A stretch of 64,000 nt of DNA from Propionispora sp. 2/2-37 (GCF_001298735.1 NZ_CYSP01000005.1:186001-250000), one strand, 5' to 3'. Positions 24,579 through 33,069 are shown, numbered from the stretch's first letter. Numbers and translations: made by a program. The notes: generated by a model not told the origin, from the letters alone.

Positions 24579-25982
24579 TTATTGCAAAAGCTTTAACACC
24601 TGCTGCGGCTGCTGGTTGGCCTGGGCCAGCATGGCGGTTGCCGCCTGAGTAATAGTACTTAGCTTAGTGTAGGTCGCCATTTCGGACGCCATGTCGACGT
24701 CGCGGATGAGGGATTCGGCTGAAGTCAGGTTTTCACTGGTGGTATCCAGATTGTTGATGGTCGACTCCAGACGGTTTTGAGCTGCGCCAAGTTTGGAACG
24801 CTGCGAGGATACGGATTCGATAGCTTTTTCGACCGTGGTGATGGCACTCGCGGCATTTTTAATAACATCGACAGCGTCTACGCCAAGCGCGGCAGCCCGC
24901 ATGTCACCGATGCTAAGACCCATGGTCTGCCCCTCGTTGGCACCGATCTGAAAGGTTAAGGCGCCGTTTGTATCAACTGTGATTGTCGAAGCTGTGGTTG
25001 TATCCGCATTGACATCGAAAGTGAGTCCTTTAAGCGTTCCGCTGGTGATGGTGATCGTGTTGCCTTTTGCCGTATAACTGCCGGCGGCTGCAGCGGAACC
25101 GGTGTCAATAACAATTTTTGCGTCTGTACCCGTAGTTTTGCCCGCAGTAAGGTTAGCAAAGTCGCCGGTACCGGCAACACCTACATTGATTTCAGCAGCT
25201 GAACCGACCTTATTCGATGTAAACTTGATTACATTATTAGTGACCGCATCTTCACCTTCACCTGTTGTTACGCTGTCCAAAGTGGCGGTTACGCCGATGC
25301 CTGCTTTGTTAACGGCATCCAGAACGTTTTGCACGCTGGCACCTTTGGTGAAACTGAAGGCTACACCGTTAATGGTGATGGTGGAGTCAGCAGTTAACGT
25401 GGCCGAAGTACTGGTGTAATTTTTATCAGTTTTGATTGATGCGGCTGATGCGGCTGTGGCTGAGGTAAGTTTAGCCGAACTGCCGGCTGTGGTGTCGGCC
25501 GTACCGCCTTTTACTGTATAGGCGCTTGAGTCACCGGTAATGCTGGCGGATATCCCCAGGGCTCCGTTGAGAAGGTTTTTATTATTGAATTGGGTGTCGT
25601 TGCCGATTTCATCAATAGCTTCAGTAAGCGCACTAATTTCGTCCTGGATGTTTTCCAGTTCGGAGTCGCTGTTTGTACCGTTGGCAGCCTGAGTTGCCAA
25701 TTCTCGCATACGCTGTAGAATACTGTCGGTCTCTTCTAAGCCGCCTTCTGCTGTTTGTATGAGCGAGATAGCGGTTTGGGAGTTATCGCTGGCTTGGTCA
25801 AGACCGCGGATTTGAGCCCGCATTTTTTCCGAAATGGACAGCTCGGCCGCATCGTCGGCTGCGCTGTTGATACGGTAACCGGATGACAATTTCTCCAGGG
25901 AACTGTTCATCAAGTTGGAATTTTTGTTCAACTGATTAAAGGTGTTTAAAGCTGACAGATTGTGATTAATAACCATACTCAT
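24579..25982 (-). CDS. fliC: Flagellin
   Basis: 467 residues. The conserved N-terminus is VINHNLSALNTFNQLNKNSN, then LEKLSSGYRINSAADDAAEL and ELATQAANGTNSDSELENIQ. The C-terminus has NRLESTINNLDTTSENLTSA, then ASEMATYTKLSTITQAATAM and ends QQVLKLLQ. The Ala/Thr-rich middle (about 150-370) is the exposed variable domain and includes a flagellin-IN-type motif (TINGVAFSFTKGASVQNVLD). CAAGGAGG precedes the ATG. It faces the hook-protein operon across a shared terminator. A short hairpin just upstream of the ribosome site may serve CsrA control. Confidence 0.95.
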   Translation of the reverse strand: MSMVINHNLSALNTFNQLNKNSNLMNSSLEKLSSGYRINSAADDAAELSISEKMRAQIRGLDQASDNSQTAISLIQTAEGGLEETDSILQRMRELATQAANGTNSDSELENIQDEISALTEAIDEIGNDTQFNNKNLLNGALGISASITGDSSAYTVKGGTADTTAGSSAKLTSATAASAASIKTDKNYTSTSATLTADSTITINGVAFSFTKGASVQNVLDAVNKAGIGVTATLDSVTTGEGEDAVTNNVIKFTSNKVGSAAEINVGVAGTGDFANLTAGKTTGTDAKIVIDTGSAAAAGSYTAKGNTITITSGTLKGLTFDVNADTTTASTITVDTNGALTFQIGANEGQTMGLSIGDMRAAALGVDAVDVIKNAASAITTVEKAIESVSSQRSKLGAAQNRLESTINNLDTTSENLTSAESLIRDVDMASEMATYTKLSTITQAATAMLAQANQQPQQVLKLLQ

Positions 25983-25987
25983 TGTTG

Positions 25988-26016
25988 TTTTCCTCCTTGG
26001 AAGTTAATGCTTCCAT
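25988..26016 (-). promoter_or_regulatory. Flagellin leader hairpin next to the ribosome site
   Basis: On the minus strand a GGAAG, 6-base, CTTCC hairpin (26014-25999) lies directly before AAGGAGG. Both contain GGA, the CsrA recognition core. The arrangement resembles the two CsrA sites of the Bacillus hag leader; function is inferred. Confidence 0.4.
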
Positions 26017-26029
26017 GCATTTTTAAGAT

Positions 26030-26293
26030 ACTAGACGAAAAGTTACTAAGTGTTCTTCTGTTTGGCCTATTCACTAGTTCATGAGCGATACCTCCCTTGG
26101 TTTTCTTATTCATAGTATCGTTTCGCAATATCATAATGGCCTTTAGTGGACAATTATAAATACATTAAATTTTTTAACTATAATTTTTTACTTATTCTAC
26201 GTATAGAGTTTCTATCTCATCTTCCTTAATTAGCTTGCTTTAGAAGTTCCATTGCCGTTTTTATTACACTATGGAAAGGGTTTAGCCAATACA
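26030..26293. other. Intergenic region upstream of flagellin
   Basis: AT-rich and gene-free. It must carry the flagellin promoter and the end of the response-regulator transcript. A TAAA and a CGATA occur on the minus strand but are too far apart for a standard sigma-28 promoter, so I do not assign one. Confidence 0.4.
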
Positions 26294-26977
26294 TTAGTTC
26301 GCGGTGCATTCTTTGAAATTCGTCTCCAAACAGTAGCCAATTCCCCTGATGGTGATTAAATTGTTAATGCAGAGTTTCTTGCGAAGATAATGAATATAAA
26401 GATTTACGGAGGCGATGTCGGTTTCGGCAAGGTAACCCCATATTTTTTCGGCAATCTCTTCTTTGGTTATTACCTGGCCTGGAGTGCGCATGAGCATCTC
26501 TAATAACAGCCCTTCTTTTAAAGTCAGTTTAATCTGTTTGTCTTTTTTAGTGACCAGGTTCTTTCTGGGGTTGAATTTCAGGTCGTTTACAACTAAAATA
26601 TTCTTTTCTATTATCTTATTCTTACGTCGGACCAGTGCCTGTAATCTCGCAAGCAGTTCTACGATGGAAAAAGGTGTACCTACATAATCATCGGCACCGG
26701 CCATAAGACCTTCCGCCCGTTCTTCCGGTGAGTTTTTGGCTGTTAAAAATAAGACTGGGGTATCGTAGCCGAAACTGCGGAATTCCTTCACCAGGGACAA
26801 GCCGTCGAGATGGGGCAGCATTCGATCCAGTATTATGATATCGTAAGTCCCCGTAAAAGCCATTGGGGCGCCGGTTTCACCATCTGTTGCGGTATCTACC
26901 AGGTATCCGTTCTTTCTTAATAATCGTGGCAGAGCATCAATCAGTTTAGTTTCAGCGTGTAATAGTAGAATTTTCAC
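26294..26977 (-). CDS. Orphan OmpR-family response regulator with altered receiver site
   Basis: 227 residues from the GTG at 26977 (AAGGA at 9 bases). An ATG at 26986 is also possible but abuts the ribosome site. The receiver keeps the phospho-acceptor Asp in IIILDRMLPHLDG, but the usual acidic pair near the start is LLLHAET (one acid only), and the conserved Lys of the KPF motif is Thr (DDYVGTPFS). The winged-helix domain looks normal (SVNLYIHYLRKKL, TIRGIGYCLE). No kinase is adjacent. It may act without phosphorylation or be controlled in another way. It lies next to flagellin, but a link is not shown. Confidence 0.85.
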   Translation of the reverse strand: MKILLLHAETKLIDALPRLLRKNGYLVDTATDGETGAPMAFTGTYDIIILDRMLPHLDGLSLVKEFRSFGYDTPVLFLTAKNSPEERAEGLMAGADDYVGTPFSIVELLARLQALVRRKNKIIEKNILVVNDLKFNPRKNLVTKKDKQIKLTLKEGLLLEMLMRTPGQVITKEEIAEKIWGYLAETDIASVNLYIHYLRKKLCINNLITIRGIGYCLETNFKECTAN

Positions 26978-27437
26978 TTTTATCATTCCTTAACATAACA
27001 TCCGTGTCCAAATTTTACCTTCCGTGGATTTATATTAAGTTTCATGAAGGAAACTTTGGCTTGATGTAGATTCGGTATTAATACCTTAGTTTACTTAATA
27101 GTTATCGTAATGTATTATTAGGATTGTTTTAACTTAATTGTTATAATTTCATTGAATGGTTAATTTAATTGGACTTTTGGAAGTCGGGATGAAACAAGTT
27201 ATAGGGCTCTTATCTTATTGGAATGTTGTGGTTGTCTTTGAAATGGAGCCCGGGAAAAACGTATTGTGGATATTCTGGCAGAGTATAGAAAATTGACAAA
27301 AAGCACACCTGAGCGATGTGCTTTTATATTCCGAGAGTATGAATGATAAGGTATTCCGGCTGAGGTGTATATACGGGAAGTCAAAAGTACGTTGAAGGTA
27401 TTTTGCTAAAGGAACCGGCTAAGTAGGAAGGCGTTCT
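26978..27437. other. Gene-free stretch with one terminator-like hairpin
   Basis: Mostly AT-rich. Short frames exist but none has a ribosome site and a recognisable product. A stem-loop lies at 27299-27325. Confidence 0.4.
27299..27325. terminator. Terminator-like stem-loop
   Basis: AAAAGCACA and TGTGCTTTT around a 9-base loop, 110 bp downstream of the nitroreductase stop. It probably ends that minus-strand transcript. Confidence 0.55.
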
Positions 27438-28001
27438 TTATAGCCATTCCGTAACGGCTTCCCACCCTTTACGCGGGCGTGGGTAAGGTTCTTGATCAGC
27501 AAAGCCGATAGCCACGGCTGCCACCAGTTCATCATGGCGGTCCAGCCAGGCACAGATTTCCGGTTCGGCATAGAAAATATCACAAATCCAAAGTGTTCCC
27601 AGCCCTGCGTTTTGTGCAGCTAACAGCATGGTTTGAATGGCGGCGCCAATTGACTGGGTATCGGTCAACAGCCGGTAGTGGTTATAATCTGTTTCAACAT
27701 GCGAAAAAGGGTTGTAGACTAAAATGACTGCGGACGCTTGCTTTATTGCCTGAATACTTAATTCACAGCTTCCGGTATCAAGAGATTGTTGTTTACGGAG
27801 AGCTACAACGCCGGACATGATACCTGCCAGAGTATCTTTACTTTGCTCCTGTAAAACAACGAATCTCCAGGGCTGGCGGTTTTTACCGGAAGGCGCTTTG
27901 GTAGCCAGATCGATAATCTCCTCAATCATTTTCCGGGGTATAAATGTATTTTGAAATTTGCGGATACTTCTTCTCTGTAGAATGGCCGCTGTGGTTTCCA
28001 T
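27438..28001 (-). CDS. Nitroreductase-family flavoprotein
   Basis: 187 residues. It has the N-terminal RRSIRKFQ motif, the FMN-contact segment ATKAPSGKNRQPWRFVVL and, near the end, AAQNAGLGTLWICDI followed by AVAIGFADQEPYPRPRKGW. These are the nitroreductase (NfsB/FRP-like, short form) landmarks. It should bind FMN and reduce nitro compounds, quinones or related substrates with NAD(P)H; the physiological substrate is unknown. It is a single-gene unit. Confidence 0.88.
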   Translation of the reverse strand: METTAAILQRRSIRKFQNTFIPRKMIEEIIDLATKAPSGKNRQPWRFVVLQEQSKDTLAGIMSGVVALRKQQSLDTGSCELSIQAIKQASAVILVYNPFSHVETDYNHYRLLTDTQSIGAAIQTMLLAAQNAGLGTLWICDIFYAEPEICAWLDRHDELVAAVAIGFADQEPYPRPRKGWEAVTEWL

Positions 28002-28104
28002 GGCTGTTCCCCCTATTACACTTTAATGTGGAAGCTCTTTTAGCTCCGCACCACAACAATCCTTCCGGAACATAACCGGCATAATGATTCCTTGGTAATG
28101 GTAA

Positions 28105-28576
28105 ATGATGGATAAATCCAATTTTCTATGTTGCTTTTTAGAGTTCCTGCTACTCTTTAAACGTTATCTCTTATACGGCATTGTTCACGGATTTGTTGCC
28201 ACTATTTCCACTTATCTGGGTCTGATACGGTATAGCAATTTGGGACCGTTTAACGTTTTGGGCATTATACCGGCCTGGACACCGCTTGCCTGGTCATTTT
28301 CTTTTGGTGTTTTCTTCTATTTGATGCCCAGGCGCAGAACGTTCTTTAATCCCCTATTTGTTATCCTTTACCGCACTGGATTATTTCGTAGGCTTGATAT
28401 TCGAAGCATACGGCTTGTTTACGTATATTGGCAGTTATCGTTATTTTTTCTTAGTGATCTTTTTTGTCTGGTATGCGGCCGCCACCTGGATTTACCGCAG
28501 GGCTCCGCAGTTTCAACTGCTGCAGCCGGCGATTGCGAAGCCGCTGCCGGATGACAGGCCGGACGAGGGGAAATAG
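28105..28576 (+). pseudogene. Frameshifted polytopic membrane protein, CBO0543-like
   Basis: Two overlapping frames make one plausible protein. Frame one (from 28105) gives hydrophobic segments including GIVHGFVATISTYLGL and WTPLAWSFSFGVFFYLMPRR. Near 28340 the homologous reading jumps by one base to the frame with SLIPYLLSFTALDYFVGLIF, then IGSYRYFFLVIFFVWYAAAT and YRRAPQ. The four-to-five-helix layout, ending in a W.YRR motif, resembles the CBO0543 family of small Firmicutes membrane proteins of unknown function. Either the gene is broken or the assembly has a one-base error. The start lacks a strong ribosome site. Confidence 0.5.
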
Positions 28577-28595
28577 ATTTATATTGTGATGCGTT

Positions 28596-28613
28596 TGTAA
28601 CAAAACTGTAACA
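28596..28613 (+). promoter_or_regulatory. Direct repeat resembling a Pho box
   Basis: TGTAACA-AAAC-TGTAACA, two 7-base copies with an 11-base period, about 50 bp before the start of the next gene. This spacing is typical for OmpR-family regulators such as PhoB/PhoP. Confidence 0.45.
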
Positions 28614-28663
28614 TAGGCATGGTACTATTTTCTTGAAGAAGCATCATATGGGAGGAATTCAAG

Positions 28664-29005
28664 ATGAATAGCATAGTAAAAAAGACAATCGTTTATTCTT
28701 TAGTGGGTATCATGCAAATCGGCTGGGGCGCTGCGGTAACGGAAGCATCGCCGCTGTTTACCGGCAGTTCGCAGCAACGGATCATTCAGGTGGATCGTCC
28801 GCACGGCGATAAAGACCGGCAGCGTGAACATGACGAAAGAAAACGTAAGGAAAACGAACGTCACGAAAAAGAAATGAGACGGCGCCCCCATGAAAGTGAG
28901 AGAGAGTGGCGTCAACGGCAGGAACGGGAAAACAAACGCCACGAACAGGCATTACGTGAAATAGCGGCCTTCTTGCTCGGGGTCGCCGTCGGTAATTCCA
29001 ACTAA
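28664..29005 (+). CDS. Exported highly charged protein of unknown function
   Basis: 113 residues, with GGGAGGAATTC before the ATG. Residues 1-29 look like a signal peptide (KKTIVYSLVGIMQIGWGAAV, cleavage near TEA-S). The mature part (about 50-95) is almost entirely Arg, Glu, Lys and His in helix-forming order (RERENKRHEQ-type repeats). It ends with a short hydrophobic AAFLLGVAVGN. I do not recognise the family. The charged helix could bind polyanions or metal in the envelope. A direct repeat like a Pho box lies upstream. A terminator follows at 29067. Confidence 0.6.
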   Translation: MNSIVKKTIVYSLVGIMQIGWGAAVTEASPLFTGSSQQRIIQVDRPHGDKDRQREHDERKRKENERHEKEMRRRPHESEREWRQRQERENKRHEQALREIAAFLLGVAVGNSN

Positions 29006-29066
29006 AAATAGCCCTGGGACAGCGAGGAGGCTCCCCTCATATCCTTCTTGTTGTCTCGCATTCGAT

Positions 29067-29098
29067 CCCCTATTCTTCAGAGTAGGGGCTTATTTTTT
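29067..29098 (+). terminator. Terminator after the charged exported protein gene
   Basis: CCCCTATTC pairs with GAGTAGGGG (one G-T pair), followed by TTATTTTTT. Confidence 0.75.
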
Positions 29099-29244
29099 AG
29101 TTTCCCGCCATGTTTTGTTATATAAACAGAATGGGGCGATAAGCGGGGGCAGCCCGCGAAGGTTCTCTTTTCCGGCGAAAATGGTATAATAAGCGTGTAG
29201 GCGTAAGTCTATATTATCTTATCGTAATAAAGGAGTTGTGATTT

Positions 29245-29301
29245 ATGTGGAATAAAAGTGCCGGGGATATTGTAAGCAAAGGGGAGGTGCGTACAAAATA
29301 A
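29245..29301 (+). CDS. Possible 18-codon leader peptide before rsgA
   Basis: AAAGGAG is followed, nine bases on, by ATG and 18 codons (MWNKSAGDIVSKGEVRTK). The last codons overlap a hairpin whose arms GGGAGGTG (29282-29289) and CACCTCCC (29313-29320) enclose the stop codon. The layout suggests a translated leader controlling rsgA or an mRNA element, but there is no homology evidence. A TATAAT at 29185-29190 may be its promoter. Confidence 0.35.
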   Translation: MWNKSAGDIVSKGEVRTK

Positions 29302-29320
29302 TCGAATGTATACACCTCCC
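29282..29320 (+). other. Leader hairpin upstream of rsgA
   Basis: GGGAGGTG pairs with CACCTCCC, extended by GTAC/GTAT pairs. No T run follows. The arms contain ribosome-site-like GGGAGG and its complement. Confidence 0.45.
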
Positions 29321-29354
29321 GGAAGTTATAGTAAAAACTTTTGGAGGGTAAACA

Positions 29355-30443
29355 TTGAATACAATAGACATGACCGATGCAGGACTCGGCCACCATTGGA
29401 TGGACGAAGCTGCTGCTTATACAAATTGTTATATTGGGCGGGTAATTTCCCAATATAAAGACCTATATAAAGTCGTAACCGAACAGGGTGAGTTAACAGC
29501 GGAAATTTCCGGAAAGTTTCGTTTTACGGCAAACACGTTGTCTGACTACCCTGCAGTGGGCGACTTCGTTATGCTTGACCGGCAGAAGGATACCCTTGGG
29601 AATGCCATTATTCACCATGTGCTGACCAGAAAAAGCGCCTTTGTCCGAAAGGCCGCAGGAACTTCGCATGACGAACAGATTGTGGCGGCAAACATTGATA
29701 CGATTTTTATCTGTATGGCACTGAACTATGATTTTAATCTACGGAGGCTGGAACGCTACCTTGGCGTTGCCTGGGATAGTGGGGCTGTTCCGGTTATCGT
29801 GCTGACAAAGGCCGATCTATGTGACAATCTGCTGCAAAAACTGTCGGAAGTGGAGGCTGTTGCCTGCGGGGTTGATGTGCTGGTTACGTCCAGCATGAGT
29901 GAAGACGGCTGCGCTGCGGTCAAGAAGTACACGGGACACGGCCAAACAATTGCCTGTATCGGTTCGTCCGGCGTTGGGAAATCAACCTTGATTAACCGGC
30001 TGCTCGGTAACGATACGCTGGCTACGCAAGGCCTGAGAAATAATGATAAGGGCCGGCATACGACGACCAGGCGGGAACTCATGATGCTGCCGGGCGGCGG
30101 CGCCGTTATAGACACTCCGGGTATGCGAGAACTTGGCATTGAAAGCGCCGACCTGGCAAAAGCCTTTGCCGATATTGATGAACTGGCCGCTACTTGCAAA
30201 TTCCACGATTGTACCCATACCCGCGAACCGGGCTGTGCGGTGCAACAGGCCATACAGGATGGTCTGCTGTCTGCGGAGCGGCTGATAAGCTATGGTAAGT
30301 TGAAAAAGGAAGCAAAATACGAGGGACTAAACTCCCGGCAGATTGAAGCCGAAAAGTTTTCTGCCATGTTTGCGAAAGTGGGCGGAATGAAAAATGCCCG
30401 AAAGTTTATTAAGGAAAAAAATAAAAGAAGGCAGCGGTTTTAA
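29355..30443 (+). CDS. rsgA: Ribosome small-subunit-dependent GTPase RsgA
   Basis: 362 residues; TTG start with TTGGAGGG at 29341-29348. After an N-terminal OB-like segment (YIGRVISQYKDLYKV) the GTPase motifs come in the circularly permuted order: TKAD (G4) before GSSGVGKST (G1) and DTPGMRE (G3). The zinc-binding end is CKFHDCTHTREPGC, and a basic tail follows. It matures the 30S subunit by hydrolysing GTP on it. This is the longer form common in Firmicutes, with extra N-terminal residues. It is a single gene with its own terminator and a structured leader. Confidence 0.93.
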   Translation: MNTIDMTDAGLGHHWMDEAAAYTNCYIGRVISQYKDLYKVVTEQGELTAEISGKFRFTANTLSDYPAVGDFVMLDRQKDTLGNAIIHHVLTRKSAFVRKAAGTSHDEQIVAANIDTIFICMALNYDFNLRRLERYLGVAWDSGAVPVIVLTKADLCDNLLQKLSEVEAVACGVDVLVTSSMSEDGCAAVKKYTGHGQTIACIGSSGVGKSTLINRLLGNDTLATQGLRNNDKGRHTTTRRELMMLPGGGAVIDTPGMRELGIESADLAKAFADIDELAATCKFHDCTHTREPGCAVQQAIQDGLLSAERLISYGKLKKEAKYEGLNSRQIEAEKFSAMFAKVGGMKNARKFIKEKNKRRQRF

Positions 30444-30462
30444 CAGAAACTTCTCCTACTAA

Positions 30463-30505
30463 AAAACAAGCGATAAGGTCGGCTGACTTTATCGCTTGTT
30501 TTCTC
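30463..30505. terminator. Terminator after rsgA
   Basis: AAAACAAGCGATAAGGTC pairs with GACTTTATCGCTTGTTTT. It closely resembles the stem at 58081-58120, which also carries ACAAGCGAT. Confidence 0.88.
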
Positions 30506-30605
30506 CTGTATATTTTGTTGACAAAGTGATTTTTGTTTAACTAAACAGGCCTGTACAGCTGGAAGTGCTGGGAGGGTTCGTTAAGGAAATGCCAAATTAA
30601 CGGGA

Positions 30606-31040
30606 CTAGCTATGATTACGGACAATCAATGTCGGGCAGGGGGCGTAATGTAGCACATAATTGCTGACGCTGCCGATCAGCAGTTTGGCGACATCGCTTA
30701 TACCGCGCCGTCCCATAATGATTAAGGAGTAGTTGCTTTCCCTGGCGATTTCGGTAATTTTGATGCCCGGATGGCCGTACACAATACGGGCTGTTATATG
30801 ACCGTCGAAATTGTGGAAAACTTCCAATGCGTGTTCTAAAATCAGCTTGCCATGATCATCCAGGCTTTGGCTAAGGGATTGCGGCACGGAATGAGTATCA
30901 GGCGCCAGATAAGCGGCGTGTTGGATGACATGGATTAACGTTACGGAACTGCTGAATTTCTCCGCTATTTTTCGTGCGTAGCTGGCTGCCGCCAGTGCTT
31001 CCTGGGACCCGTCAACAGGGACCAGAATCCTTCCAAACAT
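30606..31040 (-). CDS. Universal stress protein (UspA family)
   Basis: 144 residues starting at the ATG at 31040, giving the standard MFGRILVPVDGSQEA; an ATG at 31058 would add six residues and has a poorer ribosome site. The nucleotide-binding motif is IIMGRRGISDVAKLLIGSVS, then APCPTLIVRN. These cytoplasmic proteins bind ATP or AMP and appear under stress; the specific role is unknown. It lies 60 bp downstream of the MFS gene on the same strand and may be co-transcribed. Confidence 0.88.
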   Translation of the reverse strand: MFGRILVPVDGSQEALAAASYARKIAEKFSSSVTLIHVIQHAAYLAPDTHSVPQSLSQSLDDHGKLILEHALEVFHNFDGHITARIVYGHPGIKITEIARESNYSLIIMGRRGISDVAKLLIGSVSNYVLHYAPCPTLIVRNHS

Positions 31041-31100
31041 ACTCTCACTCTTTTCCATTGTAGTTTGAACAGCAACATCATTTCAGAGAAAAGGGGCAGG

Positions 31101-32306
31101 CTATCCTTTTGCCTCCACATCTTCCAAACTTTCAGCCAGCCGCCGGTTTTTAGCAAACAGGAACCAGACATAACTTAGCAGGAAGATGCCCATGATGATG
31201 GCTGAACACCAATAAATCGAAGCATAACCAAGCTTTCCCGCCAGCATCCCCAGAGCAACCGAACCGGCACCGTTGCCAATGTCAATCATATTGTAAAAAG
31301 TCGCACTGGCTGCACTGCGCTTGGACGGTGGGACAAGATTGAACATCCAGGTCTGTATGGCCGGGAAAACAGTGCCATAGCCAAACCCATACAAGGCCGA
31401 AGCTGTCAAGAAGACAGTCAGTGTTTGGCTTTGGGCTAAGACAACGAACCCGGCTAAGAATAGCAGCGAACCTGGCAGAAGCACCCAGGCCGGCCCCTTT
31501 TTATCAAATATTCTTCCCGTTACTAGGCGGGACAGGAAAATGCACAGCGTGCATACCAAAAAGAAATAACCGGCATTGGCAATATGCACTTCTTTGGCTA
31601 ACAGGGCAATAAAATTTAAAACTCCACCGATACAGATGCCGAAAAGGACGGTAAGAAAAGCCTGGAAGAGCAGACGCTTTTCAATGAGTTTATCCATAAG
31701 CGACGAGCTTTCCCGGTAATCGGTCCTGGCTGTTCGGTCATCGGGCAAAGAGCAAAAACTCATGCAAAGCAGCGCGATGATTTGACTGATGGTTGCCACA
31801 ATAAATAGCATTTGAAATGAAATATTGTCGACAATCCAGACGCCGAGCCCCGGCGCAACGGCCATGGCCAGAGTGGTGCCCAGTCCGAAATAGCCGATCC
31901 CTTCACCACGCCTTGATTTAGGCAGAATGTCGGAAACGATGGTGGCATACAAGGTGGTGGCTATGCCGAATCCCAGGCCGTGCAAGACCCGCAGCGAAAG
32001 CAGCCGCGGCACGGAAGTCGCCAGAGTATAACTCATTGCGGCAATAAAACATAATATACAGCCAATGTAGAGGTAATATTTTTTACCCCATTTTCGGATG
32101 CCGTAATCCGTAAAAAAACGGATTACAATCGCACAAAACACAAAGATGGCGGACAATAGCCCGACATCGGTGCTGTTTCCGCCCTGCTTTAGTACATAAA
32201 GGGGAAGTGTCGGCAAAAAAATGTGAAAGCCGCTGAATAAAAACGTGTTGGAAAGCGTAAATAAGATAAAATCTTTCGTCCATAATTTTTCATTATTCAT
32301 TGTCAT
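31101..32306 (-). CDS. MFS transporter, probable drug efflux
   Basis: 401 residues from the ATG at 32306 (AAAGGAT upstream). About 12 transmembrane segments. The start LWTKDFILFTLSNTFLFSGF and segments LRVLHGLGFGIATTLYATIV and PKSRRGEGIGYFGL (motif near loop 2-3/4-5) match the YfcJ/YwoG-like MFS group. It should export small molecules by proton antiport. The 36-base gap to the upstream MarR gene and the double palindrome in front of that gene indicate that MarR controls the pair. Confidence 0.85.
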   Translation of the reverse strand: MTMNNEKLWTKDFILFTLSNTFLFSGFHIFLPTLPLYVLKQGGNSTDVGLLSAIFVFCAIVIRFFTDYGIRKWGKKYYLYIGCILCFIAAMSYTLATSVPRLLSLRVLHGLGFGIATTLYATIVSDILPKSRRGEGIGYFGLGTTLAMAVAPGLGVWIVDNISFQMLFIVATISQIIALLCMSFCSLPDDRTARTDYRESSSLMDKLIEKRLLFQAFLTVLFGICIGGVLNFIALLAKEVHIANAGYFFLVCTLCIFLSRLVTGRIFDKKGPAWVLLPGSLLFLAGFVVLAQSQTLTVFLTASALYGFGYGTVFPAIQTWMFNLVPPSKRSAASATFYNMIDIGNGAGSVALGMLAGKLGYASIYWCSAIIMGIFLLSYVWFLFAKNRRLAESLEDVEAKG

Positions 32307-32341
32307 TAAGGTATCCTTTCTAAGAAGCCAATAGAGCAGCA

Positions 32342-32767
32342 TTAACCTTTATATGTTTGTGAATTGGAATAAATCGACTGCAGCATGGCATAGAGTTCGT
32401 GTTGTTTTTCTTCCGGCAGGTCTTTCAGAATCGCCTGCCGGTGTTTTTGGATCACGCTTTCCCAGAGAGCGTACCGGCTTAAGGCTTTGTCGGTCAGAAA
32501 GACATTTTTTTCGCGTTTATCATTTCCTGATTTTCTTTCCACCAATTGCTTTTCTTCCAGCTTGACCACGCTTTTGGAGATGGCCGCCGGTTCGATGTTC
32601 AGATAGTTGGCCAAAGCGATTTGCGACGTAGGGCCGATTTCCTTTAACGTCATAATAATGGACCATTCCGAGCTATATAGTCCGTACTCTGCCAGGCATT
32701 GGTTGACTCCCTGCGAAATGGCGCGTGTGGTTTGATAGAGTAAGTGCATCAATTTATTGGCGTCCAT
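32342..32767 (-). CDS. MarR-family transcriptional regulator
   Basis: 141 residues from the ATG at 32767, which has AAGAGGTGG upstream; an earlier ATG at 32794 has none. The winged helix is visible: GPTSQIALANYLNIEPAAIS, then KSVVKLEEKQLVERKSGNDK and KNVFLTDKA. MarR proteins are dimeric repressors released by phenolic or other ligands. Two palindromes at 32802-32834 lie just upstream, so it is probably self-regulated and controls the MFS exporter encoded next. Confidence 0.88.
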   Translation of the reverse strand: MDANKLMHLLYQTTRAISQGVNQCLAEYGLYSSEWSIIMTLKEIGPTSQIALANYLNIEPAAISKSVVKLEEKQLVERKSGNDKREKNVFLTDKALSRYALWESVIQKHRQAILKDLPEEKQHELYAMLQSIYSNSQTYKG

Positions 32768-32801
32768 GAAACAATTTGCCACCTCTTTTGCCATTGAAAT
32801 T

Positions 32802-32834
32802 AATATACTAGTATATTATTAACTAGTATATTAA
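32802..32834. promoter_or_regulatory. Double palindrome, MarR operator
   Basis: AATATACTAGTATATT (32802-32817) is a perfect 16-bp palindrome. A partial second copy, AACTAGTATATTAA, follows at 32821-32834. Confidence 0.75.
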
Positions 32835-33069
32835 TTTCCCGGTTTTCTGTCAAGTATTACCTGACACCGGGCTGGGAGTGAAAATGAAGATTTAGATTTT
32901 TCCGCTGACGGTTCGCTTTATTTGTTGACAAAGTCCAGTACCTATGCTACCGTAAGTCCGATGAACAAATCCCTAAGGCTGCAGGGTTAGCGCCAAGAGC
33001 AATAAAAGAGATACAGGCCGCTATGCTGCTGATCTTTAAGAAACTGAACAAATTGGAGAGGGGAACAAC

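Noticed and set aside
26130..26160. Sigma-28-like promoter before flagellin (TAAA and ACGATA, minus strand)
   Set aside because: Spacing is too long by several bases, so it was not annotated.
27199..27384. 61-codon minus-strand frame
   Set aside because: It overlaps a terminator-like stem and lacks a ribosome site.
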